This document shows positions 1 through 7,393 of a stretch of 11,433 nt of DNA, in pieces. Location: assembly GCA_021780585.1 (NCBI GenBank), contig JAJXYM010000344.1, positions 1 to 11,433 of the forward strand, written 5' to 3'. Each line of letters starts with the position of its first letter. Position 1 is the stretch's first letter. The translations under genes were made by a program, and so were the position numbers. The DNA comes from Deltaproteobacteria bacterium. Its GTDB lineage: Bacteria > Desulfobacterota > Binatia > Binatales > Binataceae. Under the pieces are notes generated by a model. The model saw nothing but the letters and a program-made list of their open reading frames with translations, did no database searches and was not told the origin of the DNA.

Positions 1-1882
1 CGCCGTCTTTCCCGCCGCCACCGACCGCCATTCGGGATTCCTCAGTCCGCGCGTCAGCGAATCCGGATTGCGCGGTTTTCAATATTTTCAGCCCTATTAC
101 TGGGATATCAACAAAAGCTCCGACGCCACCGTCTCGCTCGACGTTGAAACCAGCCAGCGGGTCGGCCTGATGGGCGAGTATCGGTTGCTCGCCGGCAAGG
201 ATGATTTCTTTATCGTCGACGGCGGCTTCTACGACGAGAGCATCCGTTCCCAGGCGAATCGCCAAAGCGACATCATCGATAACCAGGTTGCGGACCCGCA
301 CATTCCGGTCGATCGCTATGACATTATCGGGATGTTCCGCCAGCATCTGACGGACAACCTGATCGCTTACGGCGACGGTCTGAGCGTCAGCGACAGCTTT
401 CTGCTGCGCGAACTCGACGTCTGGACGCTGTCGCGCACGATTGGACCGGGGGTCATGTATCCCGAGGAATTCCAGTCGATGCGCAACGCGGTTTCGGATT
501 TCGGCTTGATCGACGAATACAACGGCGGCTATGCGCAACTCGGCGGAGTCTGGAACCAGGATCTGATTCAGCCGCAGCCTTTTGCCCTGGAAACCTTGCC
601 GGAATTGCTTGTAAGCGGTCAAAAGCAGCTTTTCGGCGGCCTGATGTACAGCGATTACGATTTTTCGGGCGTCGATTACTACCGCCAACAGGGCCAGCGC
701 GGGATGCGTTTCGATTTCAATCCGACCCTGACGCTGCCGTGGCGGCTCGGCGACTACATTTACGGATGGAACACGCTGGGCCTCGACGAGACCCTGTACG
801 ACACCACCGGACGCGAGATACTGGTCACGCCGGTCGGCTCCAACGGCCTGCAATACAACAACGGCCTATCGCTCGGGCCGCTCGGCCATAACGGTTTCCA
901 GTCGCGATCGATCCCGTACGGCACAGTCGGAATCGGCTCGGATCTTGAGAAGATCTACGACCTCAATTGGAAGTCGATCGAGAAAATCAAGCATACGATG
1001 GAGCCGTTCGCGACCTATACGTACGTTCCGCGAATCGACCAGAGCAATCTGCCGCTGTTCGACGAAATCGATCGAATGGAGCCGCGCAGCCTGTTCACCT
1101 ACGGCTTCACCTCGGAAATTTTCGCGAAATCGTCGCCCAGTCCGCTCTCCGCCTCCGAGAGCGACACTTCCAACGTCGAGCAGGACACCACTATCAGTCC
1201 GTTCCGCGCGCAGACCGCCGGGTCCAGCGGCGCGGTCGCCCAGTTGTTCCGCATGACCGTCGAACAGGCCTACGATACGACCTACGCCGTCGCCAAAGGC
1301 TATTCGCGTTTCTCCGACTTTGATGTGAGCTTCAGCGCCTATCCGGCCCACGTTTTTTCATTCGGCGGCCAGGTGGGCTTCGACCCGACCGCGAACCGTA
1401 TCACCTATGCCGACGCGGCGGTCAATTTCGAACCGTGGTGGACCAACAACGTGCCGCGGCTATACATGGGCAAGGCGGAGGAAGGTTCGTTTTTGCAGCT
1501 TAGTTACGCCTATATCGCGCCTGGACCTACTTACGCGCCGGGCATCAATTCCAATTACGCCAATTTTGTCGTGCTCCGTTCCTACTATGACCTGTTCGAT
1601 CGGTTCGGCGTCTATCTCGGTCCTTCCTACGATCTGGCCAACCACAAGCTGCTTTATGCCGACTATGGCGTACGCATCAAGTCGAAATGCGATTGCTGGT
1701 CGTTCGATATGGGCATGACGAAGACCTACAATCCGTCGCAGACGATGTTCCAATTCCAGCTTACGCTGGGTGGTCTCGGCTCGATCGGCCAGAGTCCATT
1801 CGGCCATAATCCATTCCAGATTCAACCGAGCTACCTGCCGATGCCGCAGACGCCGCCGCCGTCCGCGCAATCACTGCCCTAG
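1..1882 (+). CDS. lptD: LPS-assembly protein LptD, 5'-truncated by window edge (C-terminal beta-barrel part)
   Basis: LptD is the outer-membrane barrel that, with the lipoprotein LptE, inserts lipopolysaccharide into the outer leaflet. The reading frame is open from base 2 through the window edge, so the start lies upstream. A TTG at 68 is not the start, because the residues before it already match the family (TDRHSGFLSP, then QPYYWDI, the segment joining the periplasmic domain to the barrel). About 626 residues are visible. They are rich in alternating aromatic and polar strands and end in the LptD-like pattern CDCWSFDM, then FQFQLTLGGLGS, then a Pro/Gln-rich tail. Two Cys in a CxC arrangement (codons 1688-1690 and 1694-1696) sit where E. 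coli LptD has its adjacent C-terminal Cys pair, which forms disulfides with the N-terminal domain. A Ser/Thr-rich stretch (about 1130-1240) is probably a surface loop. The periplasmic OstA/LptA-like domain and signal peptide lie outside the window. Confidence 0.88.
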   Translation, partial: AVFPAATDRHSGFLSPRVSESGLRGFQYFQPYYWDINKSSDATVSLDVETSQRVGLMGEYRLLAGKDDFFIVDGGFYDESIRSQANRQSDIIDNQVADPHIPVDRYDIIGMFRQHLTDNLIAYGDGLSVSDSFLLRELDVWTLSRTIGPGVMYPEEFQSMRNAVSDFGLIDEYNGGYAQLGGVWNQDLIQPQPFALETLPELLVSGQKQLFGGLMYSDYDFSGVDYYRQQGQRGMRFDFNPTLTLPWRLGDYIYGWNTLGLDETLYDTTGREILVTPVGSNGLQYNNGLSLGPLGHNGFQSRSIPYGTVGIGSDLEKIYDLNWKSIEKIKHTMEPFATYTYVPRIDQSNLPLFDEIDRMEPRSLFTYGFTSEIFAKSSPSPLSASESDTSNVEQDTTISPFRAQTAGSSGAVAQLFRMTVEQAYDTTYAVAKGYSRFSDFDVSFSAYPAHVFSFGGQVGFDPTANRITYADAAVNFEPWWTNNVPRLYMGKAEEGSFLQLSYAYIAPGPTYAPGINSNYANFVVLRSYYDLFDRFGVYLGPSYDLANHKLLYADYGVRIKSKCDCWSFDMGMTKTYNPSQTMFQFQLTLGGLGSIGQSPFGHNPFQIQPSYLPMPQTPPPSAQSLP

Positions 1883-1959
1883 GCGGGCGCGACCGACCGG
1901 CAATGCGCCAGCTTCTCGCTTCTGAAGCCAAGCGTTCATCCCGCCCGCGCGTCGGGTTC

Positions 1960-1989
1960 TTGCGGCGTTCAGGTTGGTAACGATATAGG
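1960..1989 (+). promoter_or_regulatory. possible weak sigma70-type promoter for the kinase gene
   Basis: TTGCGG (1960-1965) and TATAGG (1984-1989) are separated by 18 nt, about 58 nt before the kinase ATG. Each hexamer matches the sigma70 consensus only partly. The 164-nt gap after lptD makes an independent promoter plausible, but this is inference. Confidence 0.22.
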
Positions 1990-2002
1990 CTTTAGGCGGA
2001 TA

Positions 2003-2025
2003 GCGCGGCGGTTCCCTGGCCGCGC
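2003..2025 (+). other. inverted repeat / 5'-UTR hairpin before the kinase gene
   Basis: GCGCGGC (2003-2009) pairs perfectly with GCCGCGC (2019-2025) around a 9-nt loop. It lies 21 nt before the kinase ATG, just upstream of the purine-rich ribosome binding site (AAGGTGGA, 2033-2040). There is no T-run, so it is not a typical terminator of lptD. It might shape the leader of the next mRNA or be a chance GC-rich hairpin. Confidence 0.3.
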
Positions 2026-2046
2026 CGGCGCGAAGGTGGATTTACG

Positions 2047-3126
2047 ATGGTTGACACGGCAAACGACAAGACCGGCCCCTCGGCCACGATTGACGCGGAG
2101 GGGCTGCGGCGGTTTCTGCGCGATCGCAAACTCGGCGACGCCGCCGACCTGAAGATCGAAAACATTTCGTTCGGCCATTCCAACGAGGTCCATCTGGTCC
2201 ATTTCGACGGCAAATCATGGGCGCTGCGCCGGCCGCCGCGCGGCCCGCTGCTGCCCACCGCCCATGACGTGATGCGCGAATTCCGGGTCCTCAGCGCCCT
2301 GCAGGACACCCCTGTGCCGGTGCCCCGGATGTACGCCGCGTGCGACGACAATTCCTATATCGGCGCGCCGTTCATCCTGATGGAGTACATGCGCGGCCGC
2401 GTAATCCGCTCGGGCCTGATCCCAAGCTGCGAAAAAAGCTTCGCCGAAACGCCGCTCCAGCGCGCCGCGATCAGCCGCTGGATGGTGGACCTGCTGGTGG
2501 CGCTGCAGAACGTCGATTGGCGCGCGGTCGGACTCGAAAACTTCGGCCGTCCCGACGGCTATATCGAACGCCAGGTGCGGCGCTGGTCCGATCAGCTCGA
2601 GCGCACCGTGCCGCAAACCCGGCCGCTGCCCGTGATGTGGCAGATTCGCGAATGGCTGCGCGCCCATATGCCGCAGCCCCAGCCGGCGACGATCGTGCAC
2701 GGCGATTTCAAGCTCGACAACGTGATGTGGGACCCCGACGGCGCCGAGCCGCGTCCGCTCGCGCTCTTCGACTGGGAGATGTCGACCCTGGGCGATCCGC
2801 TTGCCGACCTGGGCTGGATGGTTACCTATTGGGGCGACGCGGGCGACGACGAACGCCGCAAGACCTTCGTCTCGAGCATGGAGGCGGGCGACGGCTATCT
2901 CGGCCGGCGCGAAATGATCGATCTGTACGAGCAACGCTCGGGCCGGCAGATGCGGGATTTCGCCTTCTATGAAATCTTTTCGCTGTTCAAGCTGGCGATT
3001 ATCGCCGAAGGCAGCTACGCCCGTTATCTGAGCGGCCAGGCCGACGATCCGATGTTCGCGACCTACGACGAGCGAGTGCCGGGAATCGCCGAAGTCGCCT
3101 GGTCGCTGTGCGCGCGCGCAAGCTGA
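2047..3126 (+). CDS. phosphotransferase family protein, ACAD10/11-type APH-fold kinase
   Basis: This 359-residue protein has the aminoglycoside phosphotransferase fold (COG3173-like) and matches the subgroup related to the kinase domain of ACAD10/ACAD11. Visible landmarks are the Gly loop FGHSNEV (43-49), ALRRPPRGPLLPTAHDVMRE (59-78), typical of this subgroup, the hinge GAPFILMEYMRG (106-117), the catalytic loop IVHGDFKLDNVMW (216-228; D220 as base, N225 for metal) and the metal-binding FDWE (241-244), followed by LGDPLADLGWM. Length is normal for a stand-alone member. The ATG at 2047 is preceded by AAGGTGGA at 2033-2040. Family members are usually linked to acyl-CoA or fatty-acid catabolism; animal ACAD10/11 are known to phosphorylate 4-hydroxyacyl-CoA intermediates. 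Its substrate here is unknown. No acyl-CoA dehydrogenase is adjacent in this window. Antibiotic resistance is unlikely given the subgroup. The gene converges on the atp operon. Confidence 0.9.
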   Translation: MVDTANDKTGPSATIDAEGLRRFLRDRKLGDAADLKIENISFGHSNEVHLVHFDGKSWALRRPPRGPLLPTAHDVMREFRVLSALQDTPVPVPRMYAACDDNSYIGAPFILMEYMRGRVIRSGLIPSCEKSFAETPLQRAAISRWMVDLLVALQNVDWRAVGLENFGRPDGYIERQVRRWSDQLERTVPQTRPLPVMWQIREWLRAHMPQPQPATIVHGDFKLDNVMWDPDGAEPRPLALFDWEMSTLGDPLADLGWMVTYWGDAGDDERRKTFVSSMEAGDGYLGRREMIDLYEQRSGRQMRDFAFYEIFSLFKLAIIAEGSYARYLSGQADDPMFATYDERVPGIAEVAWSLCARAS

Positions 3127-3156
3127 GCGTCCGTTTATTGGGGCAGGCCTATGGAT

Positions 3157-3180
3157 GCGTCGCTCGATCGGCGCTTCTTT
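3157..3180 (+). terminator. weak candidate terminator after the kinase gene
   Basis: GCGTCG (3157-3162) can pair with CGGCGC (3169-3174), with one G-U pair, around a 6-nt loop, followed by TTCTTT. The stem is short and the T-tract interrupted. Its position 30 nt after the kinase stop is right for a terminator. Confidence 0.28.
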
Positions 3181-3322
3181 CGACAATCATATAATCCGCA
3201 TTTTGCTCGCCATCTTGCGGCGGCAAGTCCTGTTTCGGATCTGTCGATAAATCCCATGTCCGCGAAACGCTTCAAATTTGTCGCCGTATCAAAGACTGAA
3301 GCGGCGGTTGGAGGGGCGGTGG

Positions 3323-4183
3323 TTATTCCGGGGTGAGGGCGGCGGAGCCGGCGATCAGATCCAGGATTTCCGTGGTGACGGCGTCCTGGCGGACGCGCCG
3401 CGCCAGCTTGGTAAGCTCGGCGGATTTGTCCCGGATATTCTGATGCGCCGCCTCCATGGTGCGGAAGCGGGTCGAGTTCTCGCTGAAGAACGATTGCATC
3501 GCGGCGTTCTCCAGCGCCGCGAAAAAATACTCGCCGACGATATCGTCGAAGAGGCGGCGCGGGCGCAGGTTGATCAGGGGCGGCGCCGCAAGCGTGCGCG
3601 TTTCAACTTTCGGCATCTCAAGCGGCAGCAGGCGGCGCCGCTCGATCGTGGAAAACTGGCTACCCGCATTGCGCGTGTATACGACTTCCAGCCCCGTGAT
3701 ACGGCGCTCGCTGAACATGCGATAGACTTCGGTGGCGATCCGCCGCGCGGCGCCGGTAACTCCGGCGCAATGCGTCGCCGTCGGCATCGCGAGGTCCGGC
3801 CGCATGCCGCGTTCGCGGCAAATCTGGCCCCCGCGTGAGCCCACCACGATCAGCGTGATTCCGCCCTTGCGTTCCGCGCTCGCCTGCTCCGCCACCCGCA
3901 GCGGTCGCTCATTGAAGGCGCCGCAGAGGCCATGCTCGGCGCAGAATACGATCAACCCGGATTTGGACGGTTCCGGTTCCGGCGCGGGAAGACTGTCGGC
4001 CGGCAGCAGCGTGGCGGCGTCGGACAGCGCCTGACGGATGGTCTCGGAATAGCGGCGAATCGCGTCGAGCGAGCGCAACGATTGCTGCATTTGCGAAGCG
4101 GCGATCGCGCGGATCGCCGCGACGATTTCGAGCAGTTCGCCGAGCGAGGCGACGCGGGTGGCGATTTCCCGTTCCTGCGCCAT
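3323..4183 (-). CDS. atpG: N-ATPase (alternate F1Fo) subunit gamma
   Basis: Gamma is the central rotor shaft, turning inside the alpha3beta3 head and linking it to the c-ring. The 286 residues are close to the usual F-type length. The N-terminal helix (MAQEREIATRVASLGELLEI onward, residues 1-55) and the C-terminal helix (SENSTRFRTMEAAHQN at 234-249, then AVTTEILDLIAG at 268-279) form the expected coiled coil. HGLCGAFN (84-91) matches the family motif around RGLCGxxN. The frame stays open upstream to 4327, but that extension is Arg-rich read-through inside atpA. The ATG at 4183 shares one base with the atpA stop (TAATG), pointing to coupled translation, and only a weak purine stretch precedes it. 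This is the last gene of the operon, with no clear T-rich terminator between it and the convergent kinase gene. Confidence 0.95.
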   Translation of the reverse strand: MAQEREIATRVASLGELLEIVAAIRAIAASQMQQSLRSLDAIRRYSETIRQALSDAATLLPADSLPAPEPEPSKSGLIVFCAEHGLCGAFNERPLRVAEQASAERKGGITLIVVGSRGGQICRERGMRPDLAMPTATHCAGVTGAARRIATEVYRMFSERRITGLEVVYTRNAGSQFSTIERRRLLPLEMPKVETRTLAAPPLINLRPRRLFDDIVGEYFFAALENAAMQSFFSENSTRFRTMEAAHQNIRDKSAELTKLARRVRQDAVTTEILDLIAGSAALTPE

Positions 4184-5736
4184 TATCCGTCGCTCGGACG
4201 CGGAGGGACGGACAGTTTTTCGACGATTTCGGCGATCGCGGCGACCAGCGCCGCGCGTCCGTCGGCGTCGAGGTCGCCCGAGGCGTTGATCCGGCGGCCG
4301 TGTTCGGCGCCCCGCGTCTTCAGCCATTCGCCGAGCGCGATTCTGAACGAGGCGGCCTTGTCCAGCGGCAGGCCGTCGATCAGTTTTTCGTCGATCGCGG
4401 TCAGCAACGCCGCCTGATGGGCCAGGGAGAGCGGCTCGTATTGCGGCTGGGTGAGTACGGCGCGAATCCGCCGTCCGTGCTCGATTATTTTGTGGGTGCG
4501 CTCGTCGACCATGCCGCCGAAGCGGGTGAAAATCTCGAGTTCCAGGAATTGCGCGTATTCGAGTCTGAGCGTTTCGGCGAGCTTGCGGATGACCGGCGAT
4601 TGGGTCTGGCCGCCGACGCGCGACACGCTCTTGCCGACGTTGACGGCGGGCTTTTGTCCTTCATGGAACAGCCGCGGATCGAGCACGATTTGTCCGTCGG
4701 TGATGGAGATGAGATTGGTCGGGATGTAGGCGGCGAGATTGCCTTCCTCGGTCGCCGCGATCGGCAAGGCGGTGAGCGAGCCGCCGCCGCGCTCTTTGGA
4801 CAGTTTGGCGGCGCGCTCCAACAGGCGTGAGTGGATATAGAAGATATCGCCGGGATAGGCCTCGCGCGCCGGGGGATTACGCAGCAGCAGCGACAACTGG
4901 CGATAGATCACGGCGTGCTTGCTGAGGTCGTCGATAATCAGCAGCGCGTCGCCGCCGCGTTCGGCGAAATACTCGGCCATCGTGCACGCGGCGTATGGCG
5001 CGAGCCACTGAACGCCGGGCGGTTCGTCGGCCGGCGCGAACACGACGATGCATCGCTCGGGCGCGCCGTAGCGACGCACCGCGTCGATGACCTCGCTGAC
5101 CGAAGAGGTTTTCTGTCCGACCGCGCAATAGACGCAAATCACGTTGCCGTCGCGCTGATTGATTATCGTGTCGATAGCAATTGCGGTTTTTCCGGTTTCG
5201 CGATCGCCGATAATCAGTTCGCGCTGGCCGCGGCCCAGCGGCACCATCGCGTCGATCACCATCAGGCCGGTATTGAGCGCGGTGTTGACGAAATCGCGAT
5301 CCACGATCGCCGGCGCGGGCCGTTCCACCGGCTCGACGCCCGCCGGTTCGATCGCGGCGCCGCCGTCGAGCGGAACGCCGAGCGCGCTGACGACGCGGCC
5401 GAGCAGCTTTTCACCGACCGGCACGCTCGCCACCGCGCCGGTTCCGCGCACGAGATTGCCGGCCGCGACCCCGCTCGCCGCGCCCAGCATCGCGCATCCG
5501 ATCAGCCCGGGATCGAGGGTCAGAACGATGCCGGCGACCGGATCGCCGCCGTCGGAACGTTCGAAGAGCAGCAGTTCGCCGAGTCGCGCCTCGGGTAATC
5601 CGCGCACGCTGGCGACGTCGTCGCCGATTCGCTCGACCCGGCCGATCAGGTCGAGCCGCGGCTCGACCTTGAGACGGCCCAGCGCGTCGTCCGCCTTTTC
5701 CAGGCGGGCGGCGATCGCTTCAGCGAGGGCGTTCAT
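4183..5736 (-). CDS. atpA: N-ATPase (alternate F1Fo) subunit alpha
   Basis: Alpha forms the F1 head with beta, holds non-catalytic nucleotides and supplies the arginine finger to the catalytic sites. Its 517 residues match F-type alpha. The N-terminal beta-barrel (about 25-95) is followed by the P-loop GDRETGKT (177-184), Walker B ALLIIDD (264-270), then SVSRVGGQTQS (370-380), in which R373 is the expected arginine finger. A helical C-terminal domain ends in a short divergent tail. Most F-type alpha subunits have GDRQTGKT; here Q is replaced by E180. The ATG at 5736 lies inside the end of atpF (17-nt overlap). AAGGAG at 5752-5747 is the likely ribosome binding site, 10 nt away. A stretch resembling the ATP synthase delta-binding N-terminus is present (MNALAEAIAARLEKADDAL), which could contact the stalk formed by the long subunit b. 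Confidence 0.97.
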   Translation of the reverse strand: MNALAEAIAARLEKADDALGRLKVEPRLDLIGRVERIGDDVASVRGLPEARLGELLLFERSDGGDPVAGIVLTLDPGLIGCAMLGAASGVAAGNLVRGTGAVASVPVGEKLLGRVVSALGVPLDGGAAIEPAGVEPVERPAPAIVDRDFVNTALNTGLMVIDAMVPLGRGQRELIIGDRETGKTAIAIDTIINQRDGNVICVYCAVGQKTSSVSEVIDAVRRYGAPERCIVVFAPADEPPGVQWLAPYAACTMAEYFAERGGDALLIIDDLSKHAVIYRQLSLLLRNPPAREAYPGDIFYIHSRLLERAAKLSKERGGGSLTALPIAATEEGNLAAYIPTNLISITDGQIVLDPRLFHEGQKPAVNVGKSVSRVGGQTQSPVIRKLAETLRLEYAQFLELEIFTRFGGMVDERTHKIIEHGRRIRAVLTQPQYEPLSLAHQAALLTAIDEKLIDGLPLDKAASFRIALGEWLKTRGAEHGRRINASGDLDADGRAALVAAIAEIVEKLSVPPRPSDG

Positions 5737-6472
5737 CGCCGCGAAGCTCCTTCAGCGCGGCGGCCAGGCCGTCGCGCCAGTTGAAACGCAGGATCGCCTG
5801 CGGAAACGTGAGCACCGCGCCGGCGACGAGGGCCGGGTCCGCGTTGAACCTGACGCCGCAATCGGGTCCGAGCCGTTGGGCGAGTTGTTCGCGCCAATGC
5901 GATTGATCCTGGTCGCCGAGGGGATGGGCGGTGGTTACCAGCAGGGCGCTGGCGCCGGCGCGCGGGAAGAGTTTGCCGCGTTCGTCGGCCGGCAGGCGAT
6001 CAAGATAGTCGAGGACGCGCATCAGGAACGGTTGTTCGATCGAGGCGATGGCGATTTCGCGCAAGAGCCGCTCGGCGAGATTCGTCGCTATCGCGACGGT
6101 GCGTTCGAACAGTTCATCGGCGGCGGCGGCGCGATCCTGTTCGAGCTGGCGTAACGTCCGCGCCCGGATTTCCTCGGCTTCGCCGCGGGCGTCCGCGAGC
6201 AGCTTCTGGCGATCGGCCGAAGCCTGCGCGTGCGCCGCGTCGATTATTTTGCGGCGTTCGGTTCCGATCGCGGCTTCCCGCGCTTCCATTTCCCGCCGCA
6301 GGCGCTCGGCGCGTTCCTTTTCCGCGGCGGCCGCGGTCAGGTCGCGAGTGATTTCCTCCTTGCGCCGCGCGACGATCGCCTTGACGGGCTTGAACAGGAA
6401 GCGTTGCAGCAACCAAACCAGGATGAGGAAGTTGATCGCCTGCAGGCCGAATGTCCACCAACTGAAATTCAT
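5720..6472 (-). CDS. atpF: N-ATPase (alternate F1Fo) subunit b with long, delta-like C-terminus
   Basis: Subunit b is the membrane-anchored peripheral stalk that holds the F1 head still. The 250 residues are well above the roughly 156 of E. coli b. In order: an N-terminal membrane helix (FGLQAINFLILVWLLQRFLF, 8-27), a KPV turn, a long charged Ala/Glu/Arg coiled coil (about 35-140), and a C-terminal globular part (about 170-250). In the last part, ALLVTTAHPL (176-185) and DPALVAGAVL (212-221) resemble the C-terminal domain of the delta subunit (V..A.PL; D.sLiGG). As no atpH is present, this part may take over the delta role; that is inference from pattern. The frame extends upstream to 6718, but the ATG at 6472 forms an ATGA overlap with the atpE stop and gives a proper N-terminus. 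No good ribosome binding site precedes it, so translation is probably coupled to atpE. Confidence 0.95.
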   Translation of the reverse strand: MNFSWWTFGLQAINFLILVWLLQRFLFKPVKAIVARRKEEITRDLTAAAAEKERAERLRREMEAREAAIGTERRKIIDAAHAQASADRQKLLADARGEAEEIRARTLRQLEQDRAAAADELFERTVAIATNLAERLLREIAIASIEQPFLMRVLDYLDRLPADERGKLFPRAGASALLVTTAHPLGDQDQSHWREQLAQRLGPDCGVRFNADPALVAGAVLTFPQAILRFNWRDGLAAALKELRGDERPR

Positions 6473-6711
6473 CGCGCGAACGGATTGGCGAATAGCAACA
6501 GCAGGGCGACGACCAGACAATATATCGCCATCGTTTCGATCATCGCGAGGCCGACGAACAGCGTGCGCGACAAGGCGCCGGCGGCTTCGGGCTGGCGCGC
6601 GATACCTTCCATCGCGGCCGCGATCGCGCGCCCCTCGGCCAGCGCGGGACTGATCGAACCGATCGCGACGGCGACCACCGCGCCGATAATGCTGAGCATC
6701 TGGACCGTCAT
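6469..6711 (-). CDS. atpE: N-ATPase (alternate F1Fo) subunit c, proteolipid of the rotor ring
   Basis: Subunit c is a helical hairpin; many copies form the membrane ring that carries the coupling ion. From the ATG at 6711 it has 80 residues. Helix 1 (about 5-36) and helix 2 (about 48-76) flank the polar loop ARQPEA (38-43), and the end LLLFANPF is typical. Aligned by ARQPEA, E59 is the essential carboxylate (E65 in Ilyobacter numbering). Other aligned positions are P22 (P28), E26 (Q32), M57 (V63), T60 (S66), M61 (T67) and Y64 (Y70). The site therefore has two glutamates. Start choice: GGAGG at 6723-6719 lies 7 nt before the ATG at 6711 and 4 nt before an in-frame ATG at 6714; the TTG at 6735 is not likely. 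Either ATG gives nearly the same protein. This is the clearest ribosome binding site in the operon, in keeping with the many copies of c needed. Confidence 0.95.
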   Translation of the reverse strand: MTVQMLSIIGAVVAVAIGSISPALAEGRAIAAAMEGIARQPEAAGALSRTLFVGLAMIETMAIYCLVVALLLLFANPFAR

Positions 6712-6718
6712 CATCCAA

Positions 6719-6723
6719 CCTCC
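6719..6723 (-). promoter_or_regulatory. strong ribosome binding site of atpE
   Basis: GGAGG on the minus strand, 7 nt before the ATG at 6711 (4 nt before that at 6714). It overlaps the short gap after atpB and decides against the TTG start at 6735, which lies upstream of it. Confidence 0.7.
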
Positions 6724-6724
6724 G

Positions 6725-7393
6725 TCACTTCGCAATTGCGCCGATCCCGCCGCCGATATAGACGACGGCGAGAACGGTGAAGATATACGCCTGCACGAGG
6801 CCGACCAGGATGCCGAACGCCATGAACGGAATCGGCACCAGCAATCCGGCGAGCGCCAGCAGAATCGCGACCACCAGCTCCTCGCTCATGATATTGCCGA
6901 ACAGCCGCATCGCGAGCGAGAACGACCGCGTCAACTCCGACAGTATATTAAGCGGCAACAGGATCGGGTTCGGCTTGAGATAGCCTTTCAAATAGGGAAT
7001 GAATCCCTGGAATCTTACTCCGTAGTAATGCACCGACAGAAAGACGATCGTGGCGAGCGCGGCCGGAGTTTCGATCGAGGCCGTCGGCGCCCTGACTCCG
7101 GGCGCGATCCCGGAGACATTCGCGACCGTCAGGAAGATGTACAGGGTTCCGAGCAACGGCAGGAAGGGAGCCGCGTCGCGGTCCAGCAACGACTCGATCT
7201 GGTCTTCGATGCCGATCACGACGGTTTCGACGACCGCCTGCCATCCGCCCGCGACGACTTCGAAGGCGCGGGTCGCGAGCCAGCATCCGGCGGTCAGCGC
7301 GGCCATCAATCCCCAGGTCGTGACGACGGTGCGGCTGATCGGCACGAAACCGACATGGAACAGAATGGCGGCCTGAAGCGGCGACTCATTCAT
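6725..7393 (-). CDS. atpB: N-ATPase (alternate F1Fo) subunit a, ion-channel stator
   Basis: Subunit a provides the two half-channels through which the coupling ion reaches the c-ring. The 222 residues are shorter than E. coli a (271), chiefly at the N-terminus. Hydrophobic segments lie near 25-45, 77-100, 107-128, 143-165 and 175-215. The central signature SLAMRLFGNIMSEELV (159-174) carries R163, equivalent to the essential E. coli R210, with N167 and the E171/E172 pair. LVGLVQAYIFTVLAVVYI (199-216) matches the last helix, with Q201 at the place of E. coli Q252. The frame reaches back to 7594, but the ATG at 7393 overlaps the atpR stop as ATGA and has GAGGA shortly upstream (in GAGGAAGTC). 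The stop at 6725 leaves 13 nt before atpE. Confidence 0.95.
   Translation of the reverse strand: MNESPLQAAILFHVGFVPISRTVVTTWGLMAALTAGCWLATRAFEVVAGGWQAVVETVVIGIEDQIESLLDRDAAPFLPLLGTLYIFLTVANVSGIAPGVRAPTASIETPAALATIVFLSVHYYGVRFQGFIPYLKGYLKPNPILLPLNILSELTRSFSLAMRLFGNIMSEELVVAILLALAGLLVPIPFMAFGILVGLVQAYIFTVLAVVYIGGGIGAIAK

Noticed and set aside
3190..3195. Perfect TATAAT on the plus strand between the convergent genes
   Set aside because: No -35 box at proper spacing and no plus-strand gene follows; at most an antisense transcript into atpG.
3214..3227. CTTGC-GGCG-GCAAG hairpin as terminator of the atp operon
   Set aside because: Five-bp stem without a following T-run on the minus strand.
3151..3336. 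61-codon plus-strand frame after the kinase gene
   Set aside because: Overlaps the 3' end of atpG, has no recognisable features and only a poor ribosome binding site.
4184..4327. Upstream extension of the gamma frame
   Set aside because: Arg-rich and lies wholly within the atpA 3' end; the family N-terminus starts at the ATG at 4183.
5159..6154. 331-codon plus-strand frame opposite atpA and atpF
   Set aside because: Ser/Arg/Pro-rich antisense shadow of well-supported genes.
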